Source of the DNA: CAWFLT01 sp963816795
GTDB lineage: Bacteria > Acidobacteriota > Vicinamibacteria > Vicinamibacterales > SCN-69-37
DNA: 64,000 nucleotides
Assembly: GCA_963816795.1 (NCBI GenBank)
Contig: CAWFLT010000006.1
Coordinates: 310,001 to 374,000 of the forward strand
Direction: 5' to 3'
Under the pieces are notes generated by a model. The model had not been told where the DNA came from. It did no database searches and was given only the letters and a program-made list of their open reading frames with translations. The first letter of the stretch is position 1; the number at the start of each line of letters is the position of its first letter. Position numbers and translations under genes: made by a program. This document shows positions 1 through 9,187 of the stretch, in pieces.

Positions 1-1247
1 TCCAGCAGCGCCCGCACCGGCGGCGCCCGACAACACCTTCTACGTCGCCTGGCTGGCCGCCCTGAAGTCGCTCGATTTCGATCGCCTCTCGCGCAACGCG
101 CAGGTCGACTACCTCTACATCAAGTGGACGGCTGAGACGGAGATCAAGCGCGCCGGCGACGGTCGATTCCGCCGGGCCCGCCGCGCAAGGCCGACACGTC
201 GGACATCCAGGGACGTCCGCGCGGCCGCGCCGGCCTCATTCAGGACCTCAACGACAACATGATTCCGTACACGCCGGAGCAGCTCATCACGCTGGCGAAC
301 AAGGAATTCGCGTGGTGCGAGGAGGAGATGAAGAAGGCCTCGCGCGCGCTCGGCTTCGGCGACGACTGGAAGAAGGCGATCGAGCACACGAAGCAGACGG
401 CGGTGCGCGCCCGGCGAGCAGCCGCGGATGATCATGGATCTCATCGACGAGGCCGTCGCGTACCTGCGCGCGAACGATCTCATCACCGTGCCGGCCGTCG
501 CCGCCGAGACCGTGCACATGACGATGATGTCGCCGCAGGCGCAGTTGACGTCGCCGTTCTTCCTCGGCGGCGTCGGCGGCATCTCGTCTCCTATCCGACC
601 GACACGATGGAGTACGACGCGCGCCTGCAGAGCATGCGCGGCAACAACCCGGGCTTCTCACATGCGACGGCGTTTCACGAGACGATTCCGGGCCACCTGC
701 TCGACGGGCTATCTCGGCCAGCGCTACGGCGACTACCGCCCGGATCTGCAGCGGCGGCGGCCCGTTCTACGGCGAAGGCTGGCCGCTCTACTGGGAGCTG
801 ACGATGTACGAGCTGGGCTTCCACAAGACGCCCGAGCAGAAGATCGGCGCGCTCTTCTGGCGCATGCACCGCTGCGCGCGCATCATGTTCTCGCTCAACT
901 TCCACATGGGCCTGTGGTCGCCGCAGGAAAGCGTGGACTTCCTCGTCGACAAGGTCGGTCACGAGCGCGACAACGCCACCGCCGAGGTGCGCCGGTCGTT
1001 CGAGTCGGCGCAGTACGCCAATCAGCCGCTCTATCAGGCCGCGTACCTGCTCGGCGGCCTTCAGTTGCGCGGCCTGCGCAAGCAGCTCGTGGACACGAAG
1101 ATCATGACGAACAAGCAGTTCCACGACGAGATCCTGCGACAGGGCAACATGCCGATCGCGCTCATCCGGCTGGCCGTCACGCGCGAGAAGCTCACGCGCG
1201 ACATGGACATCAACTGGAAGTTCTACGGGGAGCTGCCGGAGAAGTAG
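1..1247 (+). pseudogene. DUF885 family protein, 5'-truncated by the window and broken by about five frameshifts
   Basis: The gene enters from the left edge and ends at 1247. Its reading frame changes near 160, 410, 590, 705 and 755. The pieces join into one DUF885 protein: an N-terminal piece with FYVAWLAALKSLDFD, the family motif HETIPGH near 676, and a clean C-terminal 147 residues from 804 beginning MYELGFHKTPEQKIG. DUF885 proteins are usually large secreted proteins of about 580-600 residues, related to metallopeptidases; the substrate here is unknown. Three breaks fit an extra base (for example GGG for GG near 708) and two fit a lost base. This density of breaks is the highest in the window. 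It could be a decaying pseudogene or poorly polished sequence. Family call is sure; functional status is not. Confidence 0.75.
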
Positions 1248-1252
1248 AAGCG

Positions 1253-1271
1253 TTCACCACGAAGTGGTGAA
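1253..1271. terminator. Hairpin after the DUF885 gene
   Basis: TTCACCAC and GTGGTGAA form a perfect 8-bp stem around GAA, 5 bases after the DUF885 stop. There is no clear U-tract. The stem has the same core (TTCACCACGAAG) as the inverted repeat at 7204-7293, so it may be a dispersed repeat used as a terminator. Confidence 0.45.
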
Positions 1272-1383
1272 AGCTCTCGTTGACCCCTCATGACGCGCGC
1301 GGTTGTGGTAAGGTCCACTTTCCCCAGCCTAACTGCCGGTCAGCGGACATGACCGCAACAACCTCGCGGAGAGGAGTCAGCGA

Positions 1384-3400
1384 GTGGTCTCTGCCGACGA
1401 GAGACTACCCAACGGGGCCGATGAACCGCGCGAGCCCGCGCGTCACGTCATCGTTTCGGCACGAATCAGCGCGGCCGGCGAGCTGATCCGCTGGCTGTTC
1501 GAGCGCTACCAGATTCCCTACAAGGACGAAGCGCACGTCCCGCGGCTGGGGCGATTCGCGGCCCGACGGCGCCTCGCCGGAGGCGAAGTCCCTGTCGTCG
1601 TGTCGGCGGAAGCGGCGTGGACGGGATGGCACGAAGCGCTCAACGGTTTCGACAGCAAGCTTCGCGACAGCGAGCGCCTGTTCGACGGATCGGAGGACGA
1701 GCGGCGGCGCAGCCGCGAGCTCGCCAATCGCCTGTTCGAGCTGCTCCACCCGGCCGTCGAGCGTCTGGTGCTGTTCCACCTGCTGCCTCGTCGCACGCGT
1801 CTGTTTCCCCCTGGTGACGGAAGGTGCGCCGTGGTGGGAACGGGCGGTGGTGTGGGTCGCGTATCCGCTCTGGCGGGGCCGCGTCGCGGCGTCGTTGGAC
1901 CTGTCACCTCAGGCAGTCGCCGCCGCACGCCAGCACATCTCAGAAGCGGCCTCGATCGTCGAGCAGATGCTCACGACACTCGGCACCCCGTTTCTCGGAG
2001 GTCGCGAGCCCGGTCCGATCGACATCGTCTTTGCGGCGCTGATCGCCCCAGTCGTGGCGCCGGCCGAGTACGGCGCCCGCCTGCCCGCGTTGGACCAACT
2101 GCCGGCCGAGCTCCGCACGGTCCTTGACGAGCTTCGACGCCGGCGGGCCGGACGACTGGTGCTGGAGACGTACGCGGCCGCCCGGCCAGGCGCCGAAGCG
2201 AGGGCGCGCCTGCTGAAAAACCAGAGCTCGCTCAAGCGGCTGTGGATCGGTCCCAACCTGCTTCGAACCGGCGCCGCCATCACCGCTCGAATCGGCAAGG
2301 CGTTCGTGTTCGGCAAGCTGGCGCTGGTGGTGCGGTGGGCGGATGTTGCCGAGGTGTTGTCCGTCGACACGACGTTCAAGGTCGGACCGATCAACGCCCG
2401 CAAGGTCAACACGGTCACCGGTTTTTTCGTGCTCGGGCTCGATCGCGGCCCGCGCTTCGCGAACGAACGGCCACGACTCTACGAAGCCGTCGCCGCCATC
2501 GACGTCGAAGACATCCGCGCCCGCGTCGCGCGGGAGGCCGACCGCCTGCTGGCCGACGCGCTTGCCGGGAGCGGACGGATCGACGTCGCCCACGGCTACG
2601 CGCGCCTGGTGGCTGCAAGGACGGCCGTCCGTCTGTTCGGCATCTCGGCGCCTCGAGAAACCGACCTGCTTCGCGTCTGCCGGGCGCTCTTCAACTACAT
2701 CTTTCTCGACGTGAAGAACAAGCCCGAGGCCGAGCGCGAAGCGATTGCGGCGTCCCTCGAGCTCAACGAATGGATTGGCGAAGAGATCGCCCGCCGGCGG
2801 CGCGAAGGCCGCCGTGTGGATGACGTCCTCGGCCGGCTCATGGCGAACCGCGCCGTTCCCGGCGTCCCGCTCGATGACGACGGAGTGAGACGCAATCTCT
2901 CCGGTCTGCTGATCGGCGCGATCGACACGACCAGTGTCGCGACGGCGTTGATCGTGGCCGTGATCGGGGCCGACCCGGTCGTGCTGGCCCAGGTGGAGCG
3001 TGACGTGGACGATCGCGAGCGCATGACCGGCTGGTGCCGTGAAGCGCTCCGGATGTGGCCGCACAATCCGACGCTGCTTCGCAAGACTGGGCGCCCGGCC
3101 TCGATCCAGGGCAAGACGATTCCCGAGGGCGCGCTGGTCGTCGCCTACCTCCATGCGGCGATGTTCGATCCCAGCGTCTTTCCGAATCCCAAACGCCTGG
3201 ACCCGACCCGGCCCCGCGGCGCCTATTTCAATTTCGGAGGGGGTCTCCATCCCTGCGCGGGCAGATCCGTCAACGACGTCCAGTTGCCCACGCTGGTCGG
3301 CGCGCTCGTGAAGCGCGGGATCGAGGCGGTCGAGAAGCCGCGCTATCACGGTCCGTTTCTCGATCAGCTCGTGGTGCGGTTTCGAAAGGCGCCGGCGTGA
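1384..3400 (+). CDS. GST-like domain fused to cytochrome P450 (one frame break)
   Basis: The GTG start at 1384 has a good ribosome site (GGAGAGGAG, 1366-1374). The first ~140 residues plus about 110 after the break resemble a glutathione transferase: a thioredoxin-like start (GELIRWLFERYQIPYKDEA) and a helical C-terminal half. A complete P450 follows. Counting from 1814, it has the I-helix GAIDTTS, ExxR as EALR (E410) and the heme loop FGGGLHPCAGR with ligand C481. The frame breaks at the five-C run 1807-1811; removing one C gives a seamless LFPLVTEGAPWW junction, so I treat it as one protein of about 670 residues. The stop overlaps the GTG start of the DyP gene (GTGA), which implies coupled translation. 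A GST-P450 fusion beside a peroxidase suggests oxidation of a hydrophobic substrate such as a lipid peroxide, but the substrate is inference. Confidence 0.8.
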
Positions 3401-6375
3401 ACCAGAGTCTCGTGACCATCGTCGGGCGGCTTCCGCCTGCGGCCCTCGACGAAGCGCGGCGCCTGATCGACGCGCTCGGCAACCCGGCGGCGCCGCCGAT
3501 ACGCGCCATCCTCGACGCCATGCCGGCAACGCCCGCATCACTGGCGATTCATTTCGCCAGCCTCAATGCGTTCCCCGCACCCGGCCGCGCTGGCGGGTAT
3601 CTGGTCTTCGAGTTCTCCGGCGACGGCGACGAGGCGCCACTCGTCTCGGATCTCGCCCGCCGCCTCGGGCCCACGCTCGCGCCGATTTTTGCGCTGGCCG
3701 TCGACCGCGACACCGAATCACTGGAGGAGTACTGGACGAGACACATCGTACGCGTCGGCGCCGGGTACTTCGACAATGCCGGCCTCTTGTTCTCCGGCAG
3801 TCCCGGCCTCTCGGTGCACCGCATTCTCCGCGAGCGCGATCTGATGGCGCACGTCGTGACGTTGCTGGACAAAGAAACGAGCGAACGCTCGTCGGCGCTC
3901 GTCCAATTGCAGGCCGTTCGGGACCGGATTGCGGCGTCTCCCGAATGGGAGTGGAGTCTGACCCCCGAAGACGCCGCGGTGCTGCACCCGGAGCGTCCGA
4001 TTGGCGTGGAGGAGGTGCTCCGGATTCTGGCGGCGTTTGCGGCGACCTATCTCTGGCCGGTGTTCGCGCTCCTCGCCACCACGTTTTTCGCCGTCTGGCT
4101 GATCTCCTGGTTCAGCCTGGCCGAACTGCCACGGGCGATTCGCATCACGGGATACGCGGCGATCATCCTGGCGATTGCGGTCAGCGGCGGATCGTTCGCC
4201 GCCTATCTCGTCCTGCGGCGGATGGAGCGGCAAGACGTGCCGGAAGATCGGCGTCCGGACGCGGAGATATTGGCGCGAGTGTTCGATCGCGAGAATCACA
4301 CGGCCCAGAACCACCTCGCCGGATTGTTCGTGATGAAGCCAGGACTCTTGCGGAAGTTGGCGATCCGGTTCGCCTTTCTCATCGGCGGGCGGTCGGTGGC
4401 GCGGATTTTCCGTCCAGGCTTCCTCGGGCAGCTCGGCACGATTCATTTCGCGCGTTGGGTCACCGTCCCGGGCACGGGCGACCTCCTGTTCCTCTCGAAC
4501 TACGACGGCAGTTGGGAAAGCTACCTCGAGGACTTCATCACCCGTTCCAGCGCCGGCCTCACGGTGATCTGGTCGAACACCGTCGGCTTCCCGCGGACGC
4601 GAAATCTGTTTCAGGGAGGGGCGACCGACGGCACGCGGTTCAAGAACTGGGCGCGGCGCTGGCAGATCCCGACCGGATTCTGGTACTCGGCCTACCCCGA
4701 TCTCACGATGGCCGCCGTGCGCCGGAACGCGGCCATCCGCCAGGGGCTGGCGGCGGCGCTCACCGAAGACGAAGCGCACCAGTGGCTCTCGTACTTCGGC
4801 TCGCAGCCGCGACCGGCATCGTCGCTCGAGGTCAACGAGATCCAGAGCCTGGTGTTCGGCGGGCTGGGCTTCCTCAGGTTCGGCATGTGTCTCGGTTTCA
4901 GGTTGGGCGCCGATCAGCCGGCGGCCAAACGCTGGCTCCGAGAGATCACGCCGTACGTCACATTTGGGGATGGGCGGAAACACCGTGACGCGGCCGTCAT
5001 CCTTGGACTCGGCGCGACGGCCCTGCCCAAGTTCGGCTTGCCTTCGGAAAGCGTGGCCAGCTTTCCGCAGGCGTTCATCGACGGGATGTCCGCGTCCTGG
5101 CGTGCGCGCGCGCTCGGAGACACGGGAGACAACGCGCCCGAGCGGTGGTGGTGGGGCGGTACGAGCGCAGCCCCGCTCGATGGCGTACTCCTGCTGTACG
5201 CGCCGACGCGGCTGGCGCTCACGCGGCTCAGACGACGGCTGGTCAAGTTGTTGTCGGGCTCCGGTCATGAGCTCGGCTTCGCCGTCCATTTCAAGACGCT
5301 TCCCGGACGGGAGGCGACACCGGACGAGCTGCACGAGGCGAAAACCGAGCCGTTCGGATTCGTGGACGGGATCTCGCAACCGCTGATTCGAGGCAGCTAC
5401 AAGGCGCTGCGCGCGGCGGATCCGATTCATCTGGTCGAAGCGGGAGAGTTCGTCCTCGGCTACCCGGATAATCGCGGTTACATCTCGCCGGGTCCCATAC
5501 TCGACGCGATCGCCGATCCGAGCGGCGCCTTGCCGATCGCGGCGGTCCGCGGACTGGGGTTCGATTCGCCGGCGGTCAACGATCTGCGGGACCTCGGCCG
5601 CAACGGCACCTTCCTGGCGATTCGCCAGCTCGAGCAGGACGTCGAGTCGTTCTGGGCGTATTGCGCGCACACCGCGCCGACAATCGCCGACCGGTTTCCA
5701 AGCTGGCAAGGCGTCACTCAGGAATTCGTCGCCGCCAAGCTGGTCGGCCGTTGGCCGGATGGCTCGTCGCTCGTCAGGTATCCGTATGCTCCTGCCTCCG
5801 CGTCGGAGGGCGACCTCTTGCTGATCCGCGCGCCCGGAGCCGCCGGCGCGGTGCCGGCCACCGACGTGGCGACGCCCGTCCTGCCCATCCGGCGCGACGC
5901 GGGCGGCACGACGAGCATCGAGCCCGACAACGACTTCATGCCCGGCGCCGAAGATCCACAGGGGCTGCGCTGTCCATTCGGCGCCCATATCCGGCGGGCA
6001 AATCCGCGTGAGAGCCTCGACCCCGGATCGGCCGAGCAACTGTCGATTACCAATCGACACCGGATCCTGCGGGTGGGCCGAGTCTATCGACCGCGGTTGG
6101 GCCAGAAACCGGGCCTCTTCTTCATGTGCCTGAACGCCGACATCGAGCGTCAGTTCGAGTTCGTGCAGCAAACCTGGTTGCAGCACGGTTCTTTTCATAG
6201 CCTCGCCGGGGAGCGCGACGCGCTCCTCGGCGCGCGGCAGCCCGACGCCGGCTATTCGGTGCCGACTCGCAGCGGCACGGTCCGGCTCACCAATCTCCCC
6301 GACTTCGTTCGCACTCGCGGGGGCGGATACTTCTTCGTCGCGGGCCGCGCCGTCTTGCAGCATCTCGCCCGCTGA
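3397..6375 (+). CDS. Membrane-anchored DyP-type heme peroxidase, long form
   Basis: The GTG start at 3397 overlaps the P450 stop, giving 992 residues. Residues 1-200 are a soluble region I do not recognise; it may be a diverged ferredoxin-like half of the DyP fold. Two membrane segments follow (about 208-238 and 249-273). The C-terminal ~700 residues carry the DyP signatures: GFVDGISQP with the distal acid at D657, and CPFGAHIRRANPR with the proximal heme ligand H864. Typical DyP peroxidases are 300-500 residues, so this is about twice the usual size. DyPs use hydrogen peroxide to oxidise dyes, lignin units and lipids. Coupling to the GST-P450 gene suggests that the two hemoproteins act in one pathway at the membrane. 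The very long antisense frame opposite this gene is a codon-bias shadow. Confidence 0.85.
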   Translation: MNQSLVTIVGRLPPAALDEARRLIDALGNPAAPPIRAILDAMPATPASLAIHFASLNAFPAPGRAGGYLVFEFSGDGDEAPLVSDLARRLGPTLAPIFALAVDRDTESLEEYWTRHIVRVGAGYFDNAGLLFSGSPGLSVHRILRERDLMAHVVTLLDKETSERSSALVQLQAVRDRIAASPEWEWSLTPEDAAVLHPERPIGVEEVLRILAAFAATYLWPVFALLATTFFAVWLISWFSLAELPRAIRITGYAAIILAIAVSGGSFAAYLVLRRMERQDVPEDRRPDAEILARVFDRENHTAQNHLAGLFVMKPGLLRKLAIRFAFLIGGRSVARIFRPGFLGQLGTIHFARWVTVPGTGDLLFLSNYDGSWESYLEDFITRSSAGLTVIWSNTVGFPRTRNLFQGGATDGTRFKNWARRWQIPTGFWYSAYPDLTMAAVRRNAAIRQGLAAALTEDEAHQWLSYFGSQPRPASSLEVNEIQSLVFGGLGFLRFGMCLGFRLGADQPAAKRWLREITPYVTFGDGRKHRDAAVILGLGATALPKFGLPSESVASFPQAFIDGMSASWRARALGDTGDNAPERWWWGGTSAAPLDGVLLLYAPTRLALTRLRRRLVKLLSGSGHELGFAVHFKTLPGREATPDELHEAKTEPFGFVDGISQPLIRGSYKALRAADPIHLVEAGEFVLGYPDNRGYISPGPILDAIADPSGALPIAAVRGLGFDSPAVNDLRDLGRNGTFLAIRQLEQDVESFWAYCAHTAPTIADRFPSWQGVTQEFVAAKLVGRWPDGSSLVRYPYAPASASEGDLLLIRAPGAAGAVPATDVATPVLPIRRDAGGTTSIEPDNDFMPGAEDPQGLRCPFGAHIRRANPRESLDPGSAEQLSITNRHRILRVGRVYRPRLGQKPGLFFMCLNADIERQFEFVQQTWLQHGSFHSLAGERDALLGARQPDAGYSVPTRSGTVRLTNLPDFVRTRGGGYFFVAGRAVLQHLAR

Positions 6376-6393
6376 GCGCAGAATCATCACGTC

Positions 6394-7189
6394 ATGCGCC
6401 TGGCCATCGCGCTCCTCGCCCTCGTGCTGCTGCCTCAGGCGCAAGCGCCGCGCTATTCGGTCGTCCAGGACGGCGAGGCCCACGGCGATCCGCCGTATCT
6501 GCTCGAGGACGGCTGGACTCCCCTGCTGAACGGGAGCGATCTCACCGGCTGGCGCGCCTGTGAGACCGGCGCGAAGAGCGAGTGGTACACCACCCGCTTC
6601 GTCCGTTATGAGCGGATCCTCGGACCGACCCAGCTGTCCGGCCGCGCGGGCGCGAGCGGCGTCATCCTCAACGGCCCGACGGGACGCACCGCCAACCTCT
6701 GCACCGATCGCGCTTTTGGCGACATCGAGCTGTATCTCGACTTCATGATCGCGAAGGGATCCAACTCGGGCGTCTACCTGCAGGGGCTGTACGAAATGCA
6801 GATCTTCGACAGCTGGGGATCGACCGAGGAGATGACGACCTCAGACGCCGGCGCGATCTACCACCAGTGGATCGACAACCGCGGCGTGGCCGGGTCCGCA
6901 CCGCGGATCAATGCCGCGCGACGGCCGGGCGAGTGGCAGACGTTACCAGGCCTGGTTCCGGGCGCCGCGATTCGACGCCGCTGGCAAGAAGACGCAACCA
7001 GCACGGTTCCTTCGCGTGCTCCTGAACGGCCAGCTGATACAGAGCGACATCGACGTCGCGGGCCCGACCCGCGCGGCGCTGACCGTCCCGGAGGCGCCCG
7101 AGCAGCCGCTGATGCTGCAAGGGGATCACGGCCCGGTGGCGTTTCGCAATATTCACGTGCGCCCGCTCCGCCCGCTGATCGTGCGGTAG
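6394..7189 (+). CDS. Secreted DUF1080 (3-keto-disaccharide hydrolase-like) protein, one frame break
   Basis: A signal peptide (MRLAIALLALVLLPQAQA) is followed by the DUF1080 start GWTPLLNGSDLTGWRA and the jelly-roll core with GSNSGVYLQGLYEMQIFDS. The frame breaks at TT 6943-6944; removing one T restores EWQTYQAWFRAPRFD and the usual C-terminus ending in GPVAFRNIHVRPL at 7189. The protein is then about 264 residues, normal for the family. DUF1080 proteins are secreted or periplasmic and some hydrolyse 3-keto-glycosides; others act as sugar-binding jelly rolls. The start is 18 bases after the DyP gene, so it may be the last gene of that transcription unit. Confidence 0.85.
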
Positions 7190-7203
7190 ACTGTCTCAAA
7201 AGC

Positions 7204-7293
7204 TTTCACCACGAAGCACACGAAGGACTCGAAGACTCGATCGAAACCCTCTTGACCGAAGACCTTCGTGGTCTCGTGCGCTTCGTGGTGAAA
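7204..7293. terminator. Long inverted repeat between convergent DUF1080 genes
   Basis: The left arm beginning TTTCACCACGAAGCACACGA at 7204 is matched, with one mismatch over about 20 bases, by the inverted right arm ending GCTTCGTGGTGAAA at 7293. The spacer is about 50 bases. It lies exactly between two convergent stops and could end transcription from both sides. It shares its core with the hairpin at 1253 and with a degenerate copy near 62150. Confidence 0.5.
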
Positions 7294-7295
7294 CG

Positions 7296-8175
7296 CTATG
7301 AGACGAGCGACGGGATCTCGCGGATCGGCCGCAGCGCGATCCGGCGGTAGAAGACTTCGGCGCCCTCTGATTGGAACTGCAGCTTCCCTCTCGTCAGCGG
7401 CGCCTCGCCGGTCTCGGTCTTCTGACGCAAGCCAGTCAGGACCATCGCGGTCCGTCCGTTCACGACGTGCACGCTCGTCTGGCCGAGGCAGTAGAGATCG
7501 AGCGTGTTCCACCGGCCGAATGGAGACTCGGCGACGGCGCCCTTGACGATCCGCCGCGTCGTGCCCACGATCTTCGGCGCGCCACGCGTGAACAGCAGAT
7601 CGCTTTTCGGATTCGCCGCGTCCTTGGCCACCGCTTCGGCATCGACGATGACCCCGGCAAGGCTGTAGAAGTCGCCGCAGTCGCCCTCTTGAATCTGGAA
7701 CTCGAACGATCGCATCCAGAAGCCGTAGCTCGCGCCGAGCGGGCCGACCGAGTGGTAGCAGCAGCCGCTGTCGCGGATCGCCTCTTCGCGCGGCGCCCAC
7801 CGCTTGTCGCCCCAACGAAACTCGAAGCGAAGGTGGTAGTTCTCGTACTCGGCGCGCGTGATCAGCCCGCCGAACGTCTCGCCCGAGATGCGAATCGCCG
7901 GGCCGCCATCGATCTCGACGACCGAGAACACACCTCGGGGATCGCGGTTGAGCCCGACCGCCTCGATGTATTCGCCGCGCGCGTCCTTCGGCAGGCCCGG
8001 CAATCTCGGTGAGCTTGTACGGCTTTCCGAGATAGGTGTCCCACGACGCGAGGTCCCGGCCGTTGAAGAGCGGCGTCCAGCCTTCAGCCTGCGCGAACAC
8101 CGCAGCCTGCGCGGCGAGCGGTGCAGCCACGAGCGTCCGCAGGACGGTTCGCCGGTCGATGGCGTCGTGCTTCAT
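7296..8175 (-). CDS. DUF1080 protein with Tat-type signal, one frame break
   Basis: The ATG at 8175 overlaps the stop of the DUF4230 gene (ATGA). The N-terminus MKHDAIDRRTVLRTLVAAPL has a twin-arginine signal. GWTPLFNGRDLASWDTYLG then opens the DUF1080 jelly roll. The frame breaks at the G-run opposite 7996-7998; taking out one G joins TEIAG to LPKDARGEYIEAVGLNRDP and the rest runs intact to 7296 (about 292 residues). It is a paralogue of the convergent DUF1080 gene at 6394. Folding before Tat export suggests a bound cofactor or metal, which is unusual to claim for this family, so the enzymatic role stays open. Confidence 0.85.
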
Positions 8176-8804
8176 CGGAACTGCACGGCGTCGAAGCCGA
8201 GGCCTTTGAGGAACGTGGTCAGCGTGGTGCGCGCGTTGGCCGCAGCGGTCAGCAGGATGCCGCCGTCGAGCGCCGCCTGTCGTACCTGGCGTTCCGCTTC
8301 GCGGCGGACGTCGGACTCGAGATTCGGGTCTGGACTGGTGAAGAGCCCGGTCTCGCGCGTGTAGACGCGCGACTTGGCATTGTCGATCCGCGTCGAGAAA
8401 ATGTCCGGCGCCGGCATCGCGATCTGCACGGCGCCCTTCGAGATCTGGAGCGCCTCGGCATCGAGATGCGCCAGATCCACGCCAGCGGTGACCTCGCCAT
8501 AGACGATCAAGAGCAGGCGATCGCCGGCGAGGAACTGCGGAAGATAGCGGTTCTCCTGACTGCCGGAGACGATCTTCTCCATGCTGTAGACCACCGTCTC
8601 GAGCCGCTGCAGCTGCTGCACGTGTTGCACGACGGTCGGCCGGCTCAGATCGATGTGCCGGCCCGAGCGCCAGAAGAGCGCCCAGGCGATCACCGCAAAC
8701 GCGAACGCGAGGGCAAATCCGCCGACGAATCCGAAGAGCCCCGTGACCAGCGTGCGTGGCCGGGCCGGCGGCGGCGAGGTCATCGCGGGGGGCATTGACG
8801 CCAT
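8172..8804 (-). CDS. DUF4230 family membrane-anchored protein
   Basis: This 210-residue protein has a proline-rich cytoplasmic start, one membrane segment (about residues 20-45, LFGFVGGFALAFAFAVIAWA) and a periplasmic domain matching DUF4230: ETVVYSMEKIVSG, YGEVTAGVDLAHL, and a C-terminal block ending in LKGLGFDAVQFR. Function of DUF4230 is unknown. It is coupled by a 4-base overlap to the Tat-DUF1080 gene downstream. The start at 8804 is the first Met; MTSPPP seven codons later is an alternative. Confidence 0.8.
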   Translation of the reverse strand: MASMPPAMTSPPPARPRTLVTGLFGFVGGFALAFAFAVIAWALFWRSGRHIDLSRPTVVQHVQQLQRLETVVYSMEKIVSGSQENRYLPQFLAGDRLLLIVYGEVTAGVDLAHLDAEALQISKGAVQIAMPAPDIFSTRIDNAKSRVYTRETGLFTSPDPNLESDVRREAERQVRQAALDGGILLTAAANARTTLTTFLKGLGFDAVQFR

Positions 8805-8884
8805 GGTAGCCCATCAGCGACCGACGGCTCGGAGCAGGCGGAACTGACAACAGGCGCTTCGGTCGTCGCGCGGCACGCTGGCGT

Positions 8885-9187
8885 TAATCGACAACCGGCA
8901 ATGGGTAATCTGCAATGGCAGTGACATCGATAATCGACAATCCCGATGGGCAATGGGCAAATGTGGAATCTTCGGATGGACAATGGGCAATAGCCAATCT
9001 GTCGATGGATAATCGGCAATTGGCTATCGATGGACAATCGGCAATGGGGACATCGAATTGCCGATTGCCAGACTGCCGTTCCATTACCCCATTGGCAATC
9101 GACCATCGCCACATTACGAACTTATCAACCTGGATTGTCGATTGCCGATGTGTTTGCCATTGCAGATTACCGATTGTCAATTGTCAA
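8885..9187. repeat. Cluster of degenerate CAATGGGCAAT / ATTGCCGATTG repeats in mirrored orientation
   Basis: About 300 bases of low-GC sequence made of short repeats of 8-14 bases (variants of GGACAATCGGCAATGGG). In the left half (to about 9050) they read CAATgGGCAAT; in the right half the same words appear as reverse complements (GAATTGCCGATTGCCA, GATTGTCGATTGCC). The block therefore forms a large imperfect dyad. It fills the gap between the STAS-TIR stop and the DUF4230 start, both on the minus strand. Spacing is irregular, so it is not a CRISPR array. Confidence 0.7.

Noticed and set aside
1279..1314. Promoter for the GST-P450 gene (TTGACC near 1280)
   Set aside because: The nearest -10-like hexamer (TAAGGT) gives a spacer of about 23 bases, too long to support.
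1807..1811. Programmed frameshift in the GST-P450 gene
   Set aside because: No slippery heptamer or stimulatory structure is evident, and the same kind of one-base break occurs in many unrelated genes here.
3718..6483. A 921-codon open frame on the minus strand
   Set aside because: It lies opposite the DyP gene, has no start signal or homology, and its composition is the reverse of the DyP codon pattern.
7153..8850. A single 565-codon minus-strand protein
   Set aside because: It contains the true start of the Tat-DUF1080 gene but mostly reads the DUF4230 gene out of frame.
8885..9187. CRISPR array
   Set aside because: Repeats are short, degenerate, irregularly spaced and mirrored; there are no uniform spacers and no cas genes.
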